A stretch of 64,000 nt of DNA from Melastoma dodecandrum (taxonomy: Eukaryota; Streptophyta; Magnoliopsida; Myrtales; Melastomataceae): contig JARUPY010000090.1 of NCBI GenBank assembly GCA_029817715.1, forward strand, positions 1,426,001 to 1,490,000, written 5' to 3'. The notes under the pieces were generated by a model that had not been told where the DNA came from, searched no databases, and saw only the letters and a list, made by a program, of their open reading frames with translations. Each line of letters begins with the position of its first letter. Position 1 is the first letter of the stretch. The position numbers and the translations under genes were made by a program. Shown here in pieces: positions 45,463-54,179 of this stretch.

Positions 45463-46491
45463 TCAGGCGCGGGCGGGCGCGGCGCCGATCGTCGACGGGC
45501 TGCGGTCGACGCGCGAGTAGAGCGTATAGCGCGAGTCGAAGATGAAGGTGAGCCAGAGCCCCGTCCACGACTTGTGGTGCTTCAGCGTGTCGTAGAACTC
45601 CGGCGCCGCCTTGCGCAGCATCGGCAGCCGCCGCCACGGGATGTCGGGGAAGTCGTGGTGCTCGTTGTGGTAGCCGATGTTGAGCGCCACGAGGTTCAGC
45701 GGGCCGTAATAGTCGAAGGTCTCCTGCTCGGGATCGAGCGTGAAGTGCTCCTGCACCCAGCGGGCGCCGAGCGGGTGCAGCCCGACCGAGAACCAGAACG
45801 AGGCGAAGAGGTAGAGCAGGCCGTTCAGGCCGCAGAACCACCAGATCGCGGCGTCGAAGGCGAAGACGGCGGCGCCGTTGTAGATGGTCCAGCGGTTCCT
45901 CATCGGCACGGTGCCCTTGAGCCGCTCGAGCCGGGTCAGCTGGAAGATCGCGAAGAAGAACAGCCAGCCGGCCTTCATGTACCACTTGTTGCCGACGAGA
46001 TCGGCTTCCCAGCGCGAGGGCAGGTCGGCGTCGAAATCGTAGTCGCCGAGGTGGCTGTGGTGCTTCACGTGATAGCAGCGAAAGCCCATCGCGGTCGGAA
46101 CGGTGTTCGGCAGGTCGGCGAGGATGAGGCCGAGCTTGTTGGCGAGCACGTTCTTGAAGACGAGGTTGTGCGTGTAGTCGTGGATGGCGACGAACATCGC
46201 GTGGTTCGGGAAGGCGCCGATGCTCCAGGCGAGGATCAGCGCCAGCCACCAATAGCCGATCCCGAGATGGCCGAGAGCGTAGGCCATCGCCGTCTGGCCG
46301 ACCACCACGCCGACGGTGATCGCGAAGGTCCAGAGGTCGTGGCCCATCAGCGCCCGGACCTGCGGGTGCGCCTTCAGGATCGCCATGCGGCGGATCGGGT
46401 GCGGGCGCTTGAGCTCGGCGGGAAAGAAGCCGCGGCGGAAGGTGTCTTCCTTGACGCGGCGCGTGCGGCCGAGATCGATCACATCGGTCAT
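45463..46491 (-). CDS. Fatty-acid desaturase family protein, sphingolipid delta-4 desaturase (DES1)-like
   Basis: A 342-residue membrane di-iron enzyme. The three His boxes are HDYTH (residues 104-108), HVKHH (141-145) and HNEHH (275-279). The overall order, FPNHAMFVAIHDYTHN and the long C-terminal block ETFDYYGPLNLVALNIGYHNEHHDFPDIPWRRLP, closely follow eukaryotic DES1, which places the 4,5-trans double bond in (dihydro)ceramide; that likeness is from knowledge of the family. The gene is third in an operon with spt and an acyltransferase gene, which supports a ceramide substrate. An ordinary acyl-lipid desaturase remains possible. Confidence 0.85.
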   Translation of the reverse strand: MTDVIDLGRTRRVKEDTFRRGFFPAELKRPHPIRRMAILKAHPQVRALMGHDLWTFAITVGVVVGQTAMAYALGHLGIGYWWLALILAWSIGAFPNHAMFVAIHDYTHNLVFKNVLANKLGLILADLPNTVPTAMGFRCYHVKHHSHLGDYDFDADLPSRWEADLVGNKWYMKAGWLFFFAIFQLTRLERLKGTVPMRNRWTIYNGAAVFAFDAAIWWFCGLNGLLYLFASFWFSVGLHPLGARWVQEHFTLDPEQETFDYYGPLNLVALNIGYHNEHHDFPDIPWRRLPMLRKAAPEFYDTLKHHKSWTGLWLTFIFDSRYTLYSRVDRSPSTIGAAPARA

Positions 46492-46530
46492 TTGTCGTCC
46501 AATCCCAAACCCGGTCGTGGGCGAGAAGCG

Positions 46531-47670
46531 TCAGGCGGCGAGCTTCTTCTCGTACACGCGATGAACCTTGTCGATCTCGGCGCCCGACATCTCGATCGGC
46601 CGCCGCATCCCCATATTGTCCTCGAGCACCCAGCCGAACTCGATGTGGTCGATCGAGAAGCCGCGGCCGCGCCGGCGCATCTCCTCGATGAAGGCGAGTG
46701 TCACGACACCCCCCACCGCCTTGCGCTGGAGCGCCTTGCGGACCCCGAACAGCACCAGGCGACCCGACTTGAACTCGTGCTTGCGCACCCGCGCGACGAT
46801 CTTCGGCAGCCCGAACGGGAACAGCCGGCCGTCGCGATCAGAGATGATCTCGTGCAAGTTGGGCAATACGATGCCGAAGGCCTGCGTTTCGCCGTCGAGC
46901 TCGACCATGAAGCCGCCTTCCGACGGCATGATGTACTTCAGCGCGTTGGCGGTCGACATGAACTCTTCGTGCGTGAAGGGCACGAAGCCCCAGTTCGCGC
47001 TCCAGGCATCGTTGAAGATGTCGACGACGATCGCCGCTTCGGTCTTCAGGTTCTTGAGGTCGAGCGTGCGGATGTTGATCCGCTGCTTCCACTCCGGCCG
47101 CGTCATGATCGAGCCTTTGGTCTCGAGCTCGGCGCGATTGACCGCGTAGCGGTAGGAAAGCAAGTCGCGGGCCTTGGCGTAGCCGCAGGCCTCGAGCCGC
47201 TTCGGCAGGTAGGCGGGCGACCACGGCATGAAGATCATCGGCAGGGCGGTGAAGCCTTCGACGAGCATGCCGGCTTCCGAGTTCACCGACGGCGAGAACG
47301 GCCCGCAGATCGCGGTCGCGCCGCGGGCGCGCAGCCAGGCCTCGGCGGCCGCGGCGAGGGCGGCGACCACCTCGGCATCGTCGATCGCGTCGAAGGCGCC
47401 GAACTGCGCCGGCGAGGCTTCGACCGGCTGCGTGCCGTCGGTGTAGATCTGCGCGGCGATGCGGCCGACGTAGCGGCCGTCCTTGCGGGCCAGGTAGGCC
47501 TGCGAATCGACGCGCTTGAAATGCGGGTTCAGCTTCTTGGCGTAGTTGGTCCAGCGCTCGGCATCGAGCGGCGCCGAGAAGCCGGGCATCCCCTTGTAGA
47601 GCTGGCGCGGCAGGCGACAGAACGCGAGGAACTTGCCCAGTCCCTCGACCGGGATGATCTCGACGCTCAC
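46531..47670 (-). CDS. GNAT-like N-acyltransferase, candidate bacterial ceramide synthase
   Basis: A 379-residue cytosolic protein without membrane helices. The N-terminal 100 residues carry the segment GKFLAFCRLPRQLYKGMPGFSAPLDAERW; the C-terminal half is a GNAT-like fold ending in FGWVLEDNMGMRRPIEMSGAE. In Caulobacter the ceramide synthase bCerS is a GNAT-type N-acyltransferase, so this gene, 28 bases after spt, is the natural candidate to acylate the sphingoid base. That is inference from family and position. The GTG start at 47670 has GGAGAG 9 bases upstream. The desaturase follows after 39 bases. Confidence 0.72.
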   Translation of the reverse strand: MSVEIIPVEGLGKFLAFCRLPRQLYKGMPGFSAPLDAERWTNYAKKLNPHFKRVDSQAYLARKDGRYVGRIAAQIYTDGTQPVEASPAQFGAFDAIDDAEVVAALAAAAEAWLRARGATAICGPFSPSVNSEAGMLVEGFTALPMIFMPWSPAYLPKRLEACGYAKARDLLSYRYAVNRAELETKGSIMTRPEWKQRINIRTLDLKNLKTEAAIVVDIFNDAWSANWGFVPFTHEEFMSTANALKYIMPSEGGFMVELDGETQAFGIVLPNLHEIISDRDGRLFPFGLPKIVARVRKHEFKSGRLVLFGVRKALQRKAVGGVVTLAFIEEMRRRGRGFSIDHIEFGWVLEDNMGMRRPIEMSGAEIDKVHRVYEKKLAA

Positions 47671-47698
47671 GGCTTCAGGCTCTCCGTCGCGACGTCCC

Positions 47699-49027
47699 TC
47701 AGGACGCCGCGCCCACCAGGTCCGAGCCGTCCTGCATCATCGCGTCCTTGGCGAGGATCGCGCTCTGCATCCCCGTGTCGCCAAGCAGATCGCCGGACAT
47801 GGTGTTGAGCTCGGCCTCGGTGCCGAGGCTCTGCGCCTGCAGCGCCTGGAACTCGACGAGCGCCGCGATGACGCCGCGGATGTCGGCTTCCGAATGCATC
47901 GCCGACATGAAGAAGCGCAGCCGCGGCTGGTCCTTCGGCACGCCGATCTGGATGATCGGCGGCACGTAGAACCCCTGCTGCCCGAGGAACTGCGAAGCGG
48001 CGAGCGTCGCATAGCTGTCCTTGAAGAGGATCGGCACGACGCCGCGGCCGATGGCCGGGCCGGTGTCGAGGCCAGCCTCGCGGGCCAGCTCGACGAACAG
48101 CTCGCTGTTGTGCGCGAGGCGCCGGATGCGCCAGGATTCCGTCTGCGTCAGCTCGAGCGCCGCCAGCGCGGCCGCCGAGATCACCGGCGAGAGGCCGACC
48201 GAGTAGACGAAGCCCGGCAGCGTGTAGCGGAACCAGTTGATGACTTCGGCCTTGGCGCAGACGAAGCCGCCGCAGGAGGCGAAGCTCTTCGAGAGCGTGC
48301 CGATGATGAGGTCGATGTCGTTGGGGTCGACGCCGGTGTACTCGCAGAGCCCGCGGCCCTCCTCGCCGAGCACGCCGATCGAATGCGCCTCGTCGAGGAG
48401 CAGCCAGGTCTGATGCTTCTTCTTCAGCTCGACCAGGCGGGGCAGGTCGACGATGTCGCCGTCCATCGAGAACAGGCTCTCGGAGACGATCAGCGCCGTC
48501 TTGTAATGGCCGCGCTTCTCGGTGAGCAGCTGGTCGAGATGATCGAGGTCGTTGTGGCGGAAGAAGACCACGTCGGCCGGCGAGGACTTGCAGCCGGAGA
48601 TGATGGAATTGTGCGACAGCTCGTCGAGGAAGATGACGCCGCGCGTCCCCATGATGTGCTGGATGACGGTGACGTTAGTCAGGTAGCCGGAGACCAGCGT
48701 CATCACCGACTCGACGCCGACGAAATCGGCCAGCGCCTGCTCGAGGTCCTTGTGCCGGGCCCGCTCGCCGCCGACGAGGCGCGAGGCGAGGGCGCCGAGG
48801 CCGGTCATGTCGAGGGCGTCGGCCGCCGAGGCCTTGATGGCCGGGTGGTCGCTGAGGCCGAGATAGTCGTAATTGGCGAACGAGACGAAGCGCTGGCCGT
48901 GGGCGGCCGCCTCCTGCCGCGCCTTGTCGATCGGAACGAAGAAGGGGTTGTGCTGCGTCAGATAACTTCCACCAGCGAGGCGATAGCGCTTCTCGGCGAA
49001 ATCGGCGAGGCTCTTCTGCTTTTGCAC
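47699..49027 (-). CDS. spt: Serine palmitoyltransferase (alpha-oxoamine synthase)
   Basis: A 442-residue PLP enzyme. Condensation of serine with an acyl thioester gives 3-keto-sphinganine, the first sphingolipid step. The PLP lysine is Lys247 in IGTLSKSFASCGG; other landmarks are FVSFANYDYLGLSDHP near residue 47, GGERARHKDLEQALADF near residue 85 and LLLDEAHSIGVLGEEGRGLCEY near residue 210. Relatives AONS, KBL and HemA share the fold; the neighbours decide for SPT. Start is GTG at 49027. It is first in the operon. No acyl-carrier-protein gene or keto-sphinganine reductase is nearby in the window. Confidence 0.85.
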   Translation of the reverse strand: MQKQKSLADFAEKRYRLAGGSYLTQHNPFFVPIDKARQEAAAHGQRFVSFANYDYLGLSDHPAIKASAADALDMTGLGALASRLVGGERARHKDLEQALADFVGVESVMTLVSGYLTNVTVIQHIMGTRGVIFLDELSHNSIISGCKSSPADVVFFRHNDLDHLDQLLTEKRGHYKTALIVSESLFSMDGDIVDLPRLVELKKKHQTWLLLDEAHSIGVLGEEGRGLCEYTGVDPNDIDLIIGTLSKSFASCGGFVCAKAEVINWFRYTLPGFVYSVGLSPVISAAALAALELTQTESWRIRRLAHNSELFVELAREAGLDTGPAIGRGVVPILFKDSYATLAASQFLGQQGFYVPPIIQIGVPKDQPRLRFFMSAMHSEADIRGVIAALVEFQALQAQSLGTEAELNTMSGDLLGDTGMQSAILAKDAMMQDGSDLVGAAS

Positions 49028-49229
49028 GTTTCCCGTCTCTGTTCTTGGCGATCGCCCCGCCGCTGGGCGGAGGGATCATGACATTTCGTTCAGGTGGGCG
49101 ATCGATACCATCTCGAAGTGCCCGGACAAGCGCACGAAAGACACGCCCGGCGAAACGCCTGCGTCCCGTTCCGGCGTAACTCTGAATTTCGACGCTGAAA
49201 CAGAGGGTTAACCGATTATTCAATTCGCA

Positions 49230-49253
49230 TTACAATCCGTTACAATACAATCC
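49230..49253. repeat. Short direct repeats in the spt/FUSC divergent promoter region
   Basis: TTACAATCC (49230-49238) and TTACAATAC (49240-49248) are 10 bases apart, followed by ACAATCC (49247-49253), in an AT-rich island between the divergent spt and FUSC genes. A GGTTAACC sequence lies 20 bases upstream. One helical turn spacing suggests a regulator site or promoter elements. Confidence 0.4.
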
Positions 49254-49303
49254 TTGACGAGGGGGCGGCAGCGAATGCCGGCGAGGACGGGCTTGGGGGG
49301 CGT

Positions 49304-50401
49304 GTGAGCAACGGAAGCCCGCTAGATGCGCGGCCGGCAGACGGACGCCCGGCGGATGCGCGGCCGGCAAGCGCGCGGCTGGCGGCCTTCGCCAAGGCGG
49401 TGGTGGCCCTGCGTGCGGCCGCGCCGCCGCGCGCGGCGATGCTGCGCAGCGGCGCGGCGATCGGCGTGGGCTTCGTCGGCTTTCTCGCGCTCGGGTCGCC
49501 GGAGCAGGCGGTGGTCTGCGCCTTCTTCACCAACTTCCTCTGCCTCGCGGACAAGGCGACGGACCTGCCGACCCGCGTCTGGGTCCAGCTGCTCGGTGCG
49601 GTCCTCTGCATCGGCGCCGGGGCGATCGGCATCCTGGTGGCCGGCAATCCGCCGATGATCCTGCTCACCACCTTCGTGGTCGCGCTGTTCGCCGGCTTCG
49701 TGCACGGCACCGCGCCGGGCGTCGAGGCGATCCCGCGCTATGCCCTCGTCAGCCTCCTCGTCAGCGCCTTCCTGCCGGTCGGCAACGCCGCCATCGTCCT
49801 CGCAATCGTCGTCGGCACGGCGCTGTCGCTCGCAGCCGTCCTCCTCGACGACCACATCCGGCACGGGCGGCGCGGCATCCGCATCGCGCGGATGCAGGCG
49901 GCCGTCACCTATCCGGGCCCACGCTTCAGCCTCGTCTACGGCCTGGCGACGGTGGCCGGTCTCGGTCTCGGCCTCGCCCTCATCGCGACGCGCCCCTATT
50001 GGGTCGCGCTCACCACGATCCTGGTGATGCAGCCCGACCGGCGCGCCAACACGATCCGCGCCGTGCAGCGCTTCCTCGGCACGCTCGCCGGCGTCGTCGC
50101 CGCCTTCCTCGTGGTGCTGATCGCCCCGACCGCGGCGCGCAGCCAGACGCTGCTCTTGCTCGCCGTCGTGCTGCCCTTCGTGTGGCCCCTCGGCTTCGAG
50201 CGCAATTACGCGTTCGGCGTCGCCATTCTCTCGATGTGGGTGCTCGTTCTCATCGACACCGCGCTGCCGCCGGGCGAGATCGCCGGCCCGCTGTTCCTGG
50301 CGCGGCTGTCCAACACGTCGATCGGCTGCGCTCTGGCGCTCGCCGGCAGTTTCGTCGTCTACGAAACCAGTGCCGAGATCGCCGACGAAGCGGAGGCCTG
50401 A
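49304..50401 (+). CDS. FUSC-family integral membrane protein
   Basis: A 365-residue inner-membrane protein with about ten membrane helices in two halves, each preceded by short loops: GSPEQAVVCAFFTNFLCLADKA and PYWVALTTILVMQPDRRANTIRAVQRFLGTLAGVVAAFLV, the latter the FUSC signature. Such proteins are linked to efflux of aromatic acids (AaeB-like) but no partner gene is seen. The first 30 residues are a DARPA(D/S)-type repeat made by a 15-base direct repeat (49325-49339 and 49355-49369). Start is GTG at 49304; divergent from spt. Confidence 0.82.
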   Translation: MSNGSPLDARPADGRPADARPASARLAAFAKAVVALRAAAPPRAAMLRSGAAIGVGFVGFLALGSPEQAVVCAFFTNFLCLADKATDLPTRVWVQLLGAVLCIGAGAIGILVAGNPPMILLTTFVVALFAGFVHGTAPGVEAIPRYALVSLLVSAFLPVGNAAIVLAIVVGTALSLAAVLLDDHIRHGRRGIRIARMQAAVTYPGPRFSLVYGLATVAGLGLGLALIATRPYWVALTTILVMQPDRRANTIRAVQRFLGTLAGVVAAFLVVLIAPTAARSQTLLLLAVVLPFVWPLGFERNYAFGVAILSMWVLVLIDTALPPGEIAGPLFLARLSNTSIGCALALAGSFVVYETSAEIADEAEA

Positions 50402-50543
50402 CACGCCGGCTTCAGACAGTTTGGAATGCCCCGGGGTGGCCAGAGCCTTGCTTCACCGCTAAGGCTCAGCGGACGCGCTGCAACGAACGGGCAAGTTGCC
50501 GCGTTGACCACACGGTTTCGTCGAAAACGCGGCACAGGGGACG

Positions 50544-52067
50544 ATGAAAGACTTTGGGATCATGAAGGAAACCGCCGCGATCGAGGAATCGAAGCGGTCC
50601 GGCCGTCTGGTGGTGGTCTCCAATCGCGTTCCCGTCCCGTCCCCCGGCTCGTCGTCGGCCGGCGGCCTCACGGTGGCGCTCGGCGCCGCGCTCGAACGGA
50701 CTGGCGGCCTGTGGTTCGGCTGGTCCGGCAAGACGGCCACCGAGGCCGAGCCGCAACTGCACGAGCAGACCCACGGCAACGTCGACTACGCGGTGGCCGA
50801 TCTCACCCGCCGCGATATCGACGAGTATTATCACGGCTTCGCCAATCGCGTGCTGTGGCCGGTCTGCCATTACCGGCTGGATCTCGCCGATCTCTCGCGA
50901 CGCGACGTCAACGCCTATTTTCGCGTCAACGAGCAGTTCGCCAGGCGGCTCGCGCGGCTCCTGAAGCCGACCGACATCATCTGGATCCAGGACTACCATT
51001 TCATCCCGATGGCGCAGTTCCTGCGCGACCTCGGCTTCTCGAACAAGATCGGCTTCTTCTACCATATCCCCTGGCCGCCTTCGGACATCGCCGCGGCGAT
51101 CCCGGCCTACGATCGCATCCTCAAGTGTTTTTCGGCCTACGATCTCATTGGCTTCCAGACGCCGGTCGATGCCGAGAACTTCCGCGCCTGCGTCACCCGC
51201 GCCAGGGTCGGCGTTGCCGCCGCCGGCGACTGGCTGCACGCCTACGGCCGCAAGTTCCGCGCGACGGCATTCCCGATCTCCATCGAGACCTCCGCCTTCG
51301 CCGACGAGGCGCGCTCCGCCGAGCGCAATCCGCTCGTCAAGCGCATGGTGCAGAGCCTCGAGGGCCATCCGCTGGTCATCGGCGTCGACCGGCTCGACTA
51401 TTCGAAGGGCATCCGCGAGCGCATCGATTCCTTCGCCACTTTCATCGAGAAGTCGCACGCTGCGATGAAGGCGCGCGTGACGATGCTGCAGGTGACGCCG
51501 AAGTCGCGCTCCGAGGTGCCGGAATATGCCGAGATGCAGCGCGAGGTCGCCGAGCACGTCGGCCACGTCAACGGGCGCCTCGGCGACGTCGACTGGACGC
51601 CGGTGCGCTACATCAACAAGGCGCTGCCGCGGGCGGTCCTCGCCGGGCTCTACCGGCTTGCCAAGGTCGGCCTCGTCACGCCGCTGCGCGACGGCATGAA
51701 TCTCGTTGCAAAAGAATATGTCGCCGCGCAGGACCCCGAGGATCCCGGCGTCATCGTGCTGTCGCGATTCGCCGGGGCCGTGCACGAACTGGAGCAGGCG
51801 CTGATCGTCAATCCCTACAATCTCGAGGAGACGGCCTCGGCCATCCAGCGCGCCTTCGAGATGCCGCTGCGCGAGCGACGCGAGCGCTGGGAGGCGATGA
51901 TGGCGACGATCGAGGCCAACGACGTCGACAATTGGTGCAAGACGTTCCTCGACGAGTTGAAGTCGAGCGGCGCGCCGGAGACCAAGGCGCCGGATGCGGC
52001 GATCGAGTCGCCGATCGACCTGCGCCGGCGCGGCAGCCATTGGGCGCCTTCCACGGCCAGAAGCTGA
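50544..52067 (+). CDS. otsA: Alpha,alpha-trehalose-phosphate synthase OtsA
   Basis: A 507-residue GT20 enzyme that joins UDP-glucose and glucose-6-phosphate to trehalose-6-phosphate. [12 protein letters not shown] near residue 33, WFGWSGK near residue 55, [18 protein letters not shown] near residue 148 and [11 protein letters not shown] near residue 280 are the family blocks, and [17 protein letters not shown] binds the donor. The ATG at 50544 follows AGGGGACG; an ATG at 50562 is an alternative. The phosphatase OtsB is not in the window. It is the first gene of the trehalose/glucan cluster; glgX follows 10 bases after the stop. Confidence 0.95.
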   Translation: MKDFGIMKETAAIEESKRSGRLVVVSNRVPVPSPGSSSAGGLTVALGAALERTGGLWFGWSGKTATEAEPQLHEQTHGNVDYAVADLTRRDIDEYYHGFANRVLWPVCHYRLDLADLSRRDVNAYFRVNEQFARRLARLLKPTDIIWIQDYHFIPMAQFLRDLGFSNKIGFFYHIPWPPSDIAAAIPAYDRILKCFSAYDLIGFQTPVDAENFRACVTRARVGVAAAGDWLHAYGRKFRATAFPISIETSAFADEARSAERNPLVKRMVQSLEGHPLVIGVDRLDYSKGIRERIDSFATFIEKSHAAMKARVTMLQVTPKSRSEVPEYAEMQREVAEHVGHVNGRLGDVDWTPVRYINKALPRAVLAGLYRLAKVGLVTPLRDGMNLVAKEYVAAQDPEDPGVIVLSRFAGAVHELEQALIVNPYNLEETASAIQRAFEMPLRERRERWEAMMATIEANDVDNWCKTFLDELKSSGAPETKAPDAAIESPIDLRRRGSHWAPSTARS

Positions 52068-52077
52068 TCCGCGCCGT

Positions 52078-54165
52078 ATGCACGAACTAAGCGAAGGGGA
52101 ACACCTTCCCCTCGGCGCGACGTGGGACGGACAGGGCGTCAACTTCGCCCTCTTCTCGGCACACGCCACGGCGGTGGAACTCTGCCTGTTCGACGAGAAG
52201 GGCAGGGTCGAGACCGCGAAATACACGCTCCCCTGCTGCACCAACCAGGTCTGGCACGGCCACGTGAAGGGCCTGCGCCCGGGCCAACTTTACGGCTACC
52301 GCGTGCATGGGCCCTACGAGCCGGGCTCCGGCCACCGCTTCAACCCGCAGAAGCTGGTCCTCGACCCCTATGCCCGGCAGATCGCCGGGCGCATCCGCTG
52401 GCATGACGCCGTCTACGGCTTCCGCGTCGGCGCGCCGCGTGGCGACCTCACCATCGACCGGCGCGATTCCGCCCCCTACGTGCCGAAGGCCGTCGTCGAG
52501 GACCCCGCCATCACCTGGGGCGCCGATCGCAAGCCCAGCGTGCCGTGGCGCGACACGATCATCTACGAGGCGCACGTCAAGGGCTTCACCGAGCTGCATC
52601 CCGAGATCGAGGGACCGGTGCGCGGTACCTATACGGCGCTCGGGCATCCCGCCGTGATCGAGCATCTCGTCAAGCTCGGCATCACCGCCGTCGAGCTGCT
52701 GCCGATCCACGCCTTCGCGGACGATCGCTTCCTCTACGACAAGGGCCTCGTCAATTATTGGGGCTACTCGACGCTGGGCTATTTCGCGCCGGAGCCGCGC
52801 TATTTCGGCCAGGACGGCGCCGTCGGCCTGCGCGCGGCGATCGCCGCGCTGCATTCGGCCGGCATCGAGGTCATTCTCGATGTTGTCTACAACCACACCT
52901 GCGAAGGCAACAATCTCGGGCCGACGCTGTCCTTCCGCGGCGTCGACAACAAGTCCTACTACAAGCTCGTGCCCGACAATCCCCGGCACTATTGGGACTG
53001 CACTGGCTGCGGCAACACGCTCGACGTGTCGCATCCGCGCGTGCTGCAGCTGGTGCTCGACAGCCTGCGGCACTGGGTCGAGGCCTATCACGTCGACGGT
53101 TTCCGCTTCGATCTGGCGCCGGCCCTGGCGCGCGAGCCGTTCGACGTCTCGCATCGCTCCGGCTTCTTCCAGGCGATCCAGCAGGACCCCGTGCTGTCGC
53201 GCGTCAAACTCATCGCCGAGGCCTGGGATCTCGGCAGCGGCGGCTACCGCGTCGGCGGCTTCCCGACGGGCTGGGGCGACTGGAACGACCGCTTCCGCGA
53301 CACGATCCGCTCGTTCTGGCGCGGCGACCAGGGCCAGATGCCGAGCCTGGCGAGCCGGCTGTCGGGCTCGTCCGACATCTTCAACCATTCCGGCCGCAAG
53401 CCGTGGGCCAGCGTACAATACGTGGCCTCGCACGACGGCTTCACGCTGCAGGACGTCGTCTCCTACAATTCGCGCTACAACCAGAAGAACGGCGAGGACA
53501 ACAAGGACGGCCACGAGCCAAACTATTCCTGGAACCACGGCGTCGAGGGCGCCAGCGCCGACAAGGTGATCGTCGCGCGGCGCAATCGGCAGAAGCGCAA
53601 CATGCTGGCCACCGCGATCCTGGCGATCGGCACGCCGATGCTGCTGATGGGCGACGAGCTCTCGCGCAGCCAGGGCGGCAACAACAACGCCTATTGCCAG
53701 GACAACGAGACGAGCTGGCTCGACTGGACCGACCGCACCGACCCCGATCTGCTCGACTACGTCCGCAACCTCGTGGCGCTGCGCAAGAGCCACGACGTGT
53801 TCCGCCGGCTGGACTTCTTCACCGGGCAGGTGATGGAGGAGACCGGGCTCAAGGACGTCTACTGGCTCGCCGCCGACGGGCGCGAGATGGTCGGCGATGC
53901 CTGGGGCGATTCCGAGCGCCGCACCCTCGGCATGCAGATCGGCAATTACGGTGCCCCGGAAGAGCGCATCCTGCTGCTCTTCAGTGCGGCAAGCACCGAT
54001 GTCGACTTCCTGCTGCCGCCGGCCTTCCCGTGCGGAGCCTTCCGGCCGGTCTTCGAATCGACACGTGCCAAGGGCCTCAGCGCGCCTGCGGCAAATTCTG
54101 TACGGCCCGGCGAAGCCTTTCGGCTGATGTCGCGTTCCTTCGTACTCATGCAACACGAGCCTTGA
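52078..54165 (+). CDS. glgX: Glycogen debranching enzyme GlgX
   Basis: A 695-residue GH13 enzyme that removes branches of alpha-glucan. The N-terminal CBM48 (residues about 8-110) has GATWDGQGVNFALFSAHAT. Catalytic residues are visible: Asp nucleophile in VDGFRFDLAPALARE near residue 345, Glu in KLIAEAWDLGSGGYRVG near residue 380 and Asp in ASHDGFTLQDVVSYN near residue 452. GlgX/TreX-type enzymes feed linear chains to TreY, which fits the neighbours. The ATG at 52078 lies 10 bases after the otsA stop. The sequence between residues 500 and 580 has the usual QGGNNNAYCQDNE block. Confidence 0.94.
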   Translation: MHELSEGEHLPLGATWDGQGVNFALFSAHATAVELCLFDEKGRVETAKYTLPCCTNQVWHGHVKGLRPGQLYGYRVHGPYEPGSGHRFNPQKLVLDPYARQIAGRIRWHDAVYGFRVGAPRGDLTIDRRDSAPYVPKAVVEDPAITWGADRKPSVPWRDTIIYEAHVKGFTELHPEIEGPVRGTYTALGHPAVIEHLVKLGITAVELLPIHAFADDRFLYDKGLVNYWGYSTLGYFAPEPRYFGQDGAVGLRAAIAALHSAGIEVILDVVYNHTCEGNNLGPTLSFRGVDNKSYYKLVPDNPRHYWDCTGCGNTLDVSHPRVLQLVLDSLRHWVEAYHVDGFRFDLAPALAREPFDVSHRSGFFQAIQQDPVLSRVKLIAEAWDLGSGGYRVGGFPTGWGDWNDRFRDTIRSFWRGDQGQMPSLASRLSGSSDIFNHSGRKPWASVQYVASHDGFTLQDVVSYNSRYNQKNGEDNKDGHEPNYSWNHGVEGASADKVIVARRNRQKRNMLATAILAIGTPMLLMGDELSRSQGGNNNAYCQDNETSWLDWTDRTDPDLLDYVRNLVALRKSHDVFRRLDFFTGQVMEETGLKDVYWLAADGREMVGDAWGDSERRTLGMQIGNYGAPEERILLLFSAASTDVDFLLPPAFPCGAFRPVFESTRAKGLSAPAANSVRPGEAFRLMSRSFVLMQHEP

Positions 54166-54179
54166 AGAATTGGGAGCTA

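Noticed and set aside
48675..49223. 182-codon minus-strand frame in front of spt
   Set aside because: Mostly a shifted frame over the spt 5' end; the true spt frame explains the region.
49325..49369. Tandem 15-base repeat at the start of the FUSC gene as a regulatory or mobile repeat
   Set aside because: Only two copies, in frame, encoding a DARPA-type tail; better seen as simple coding repeat expansion.
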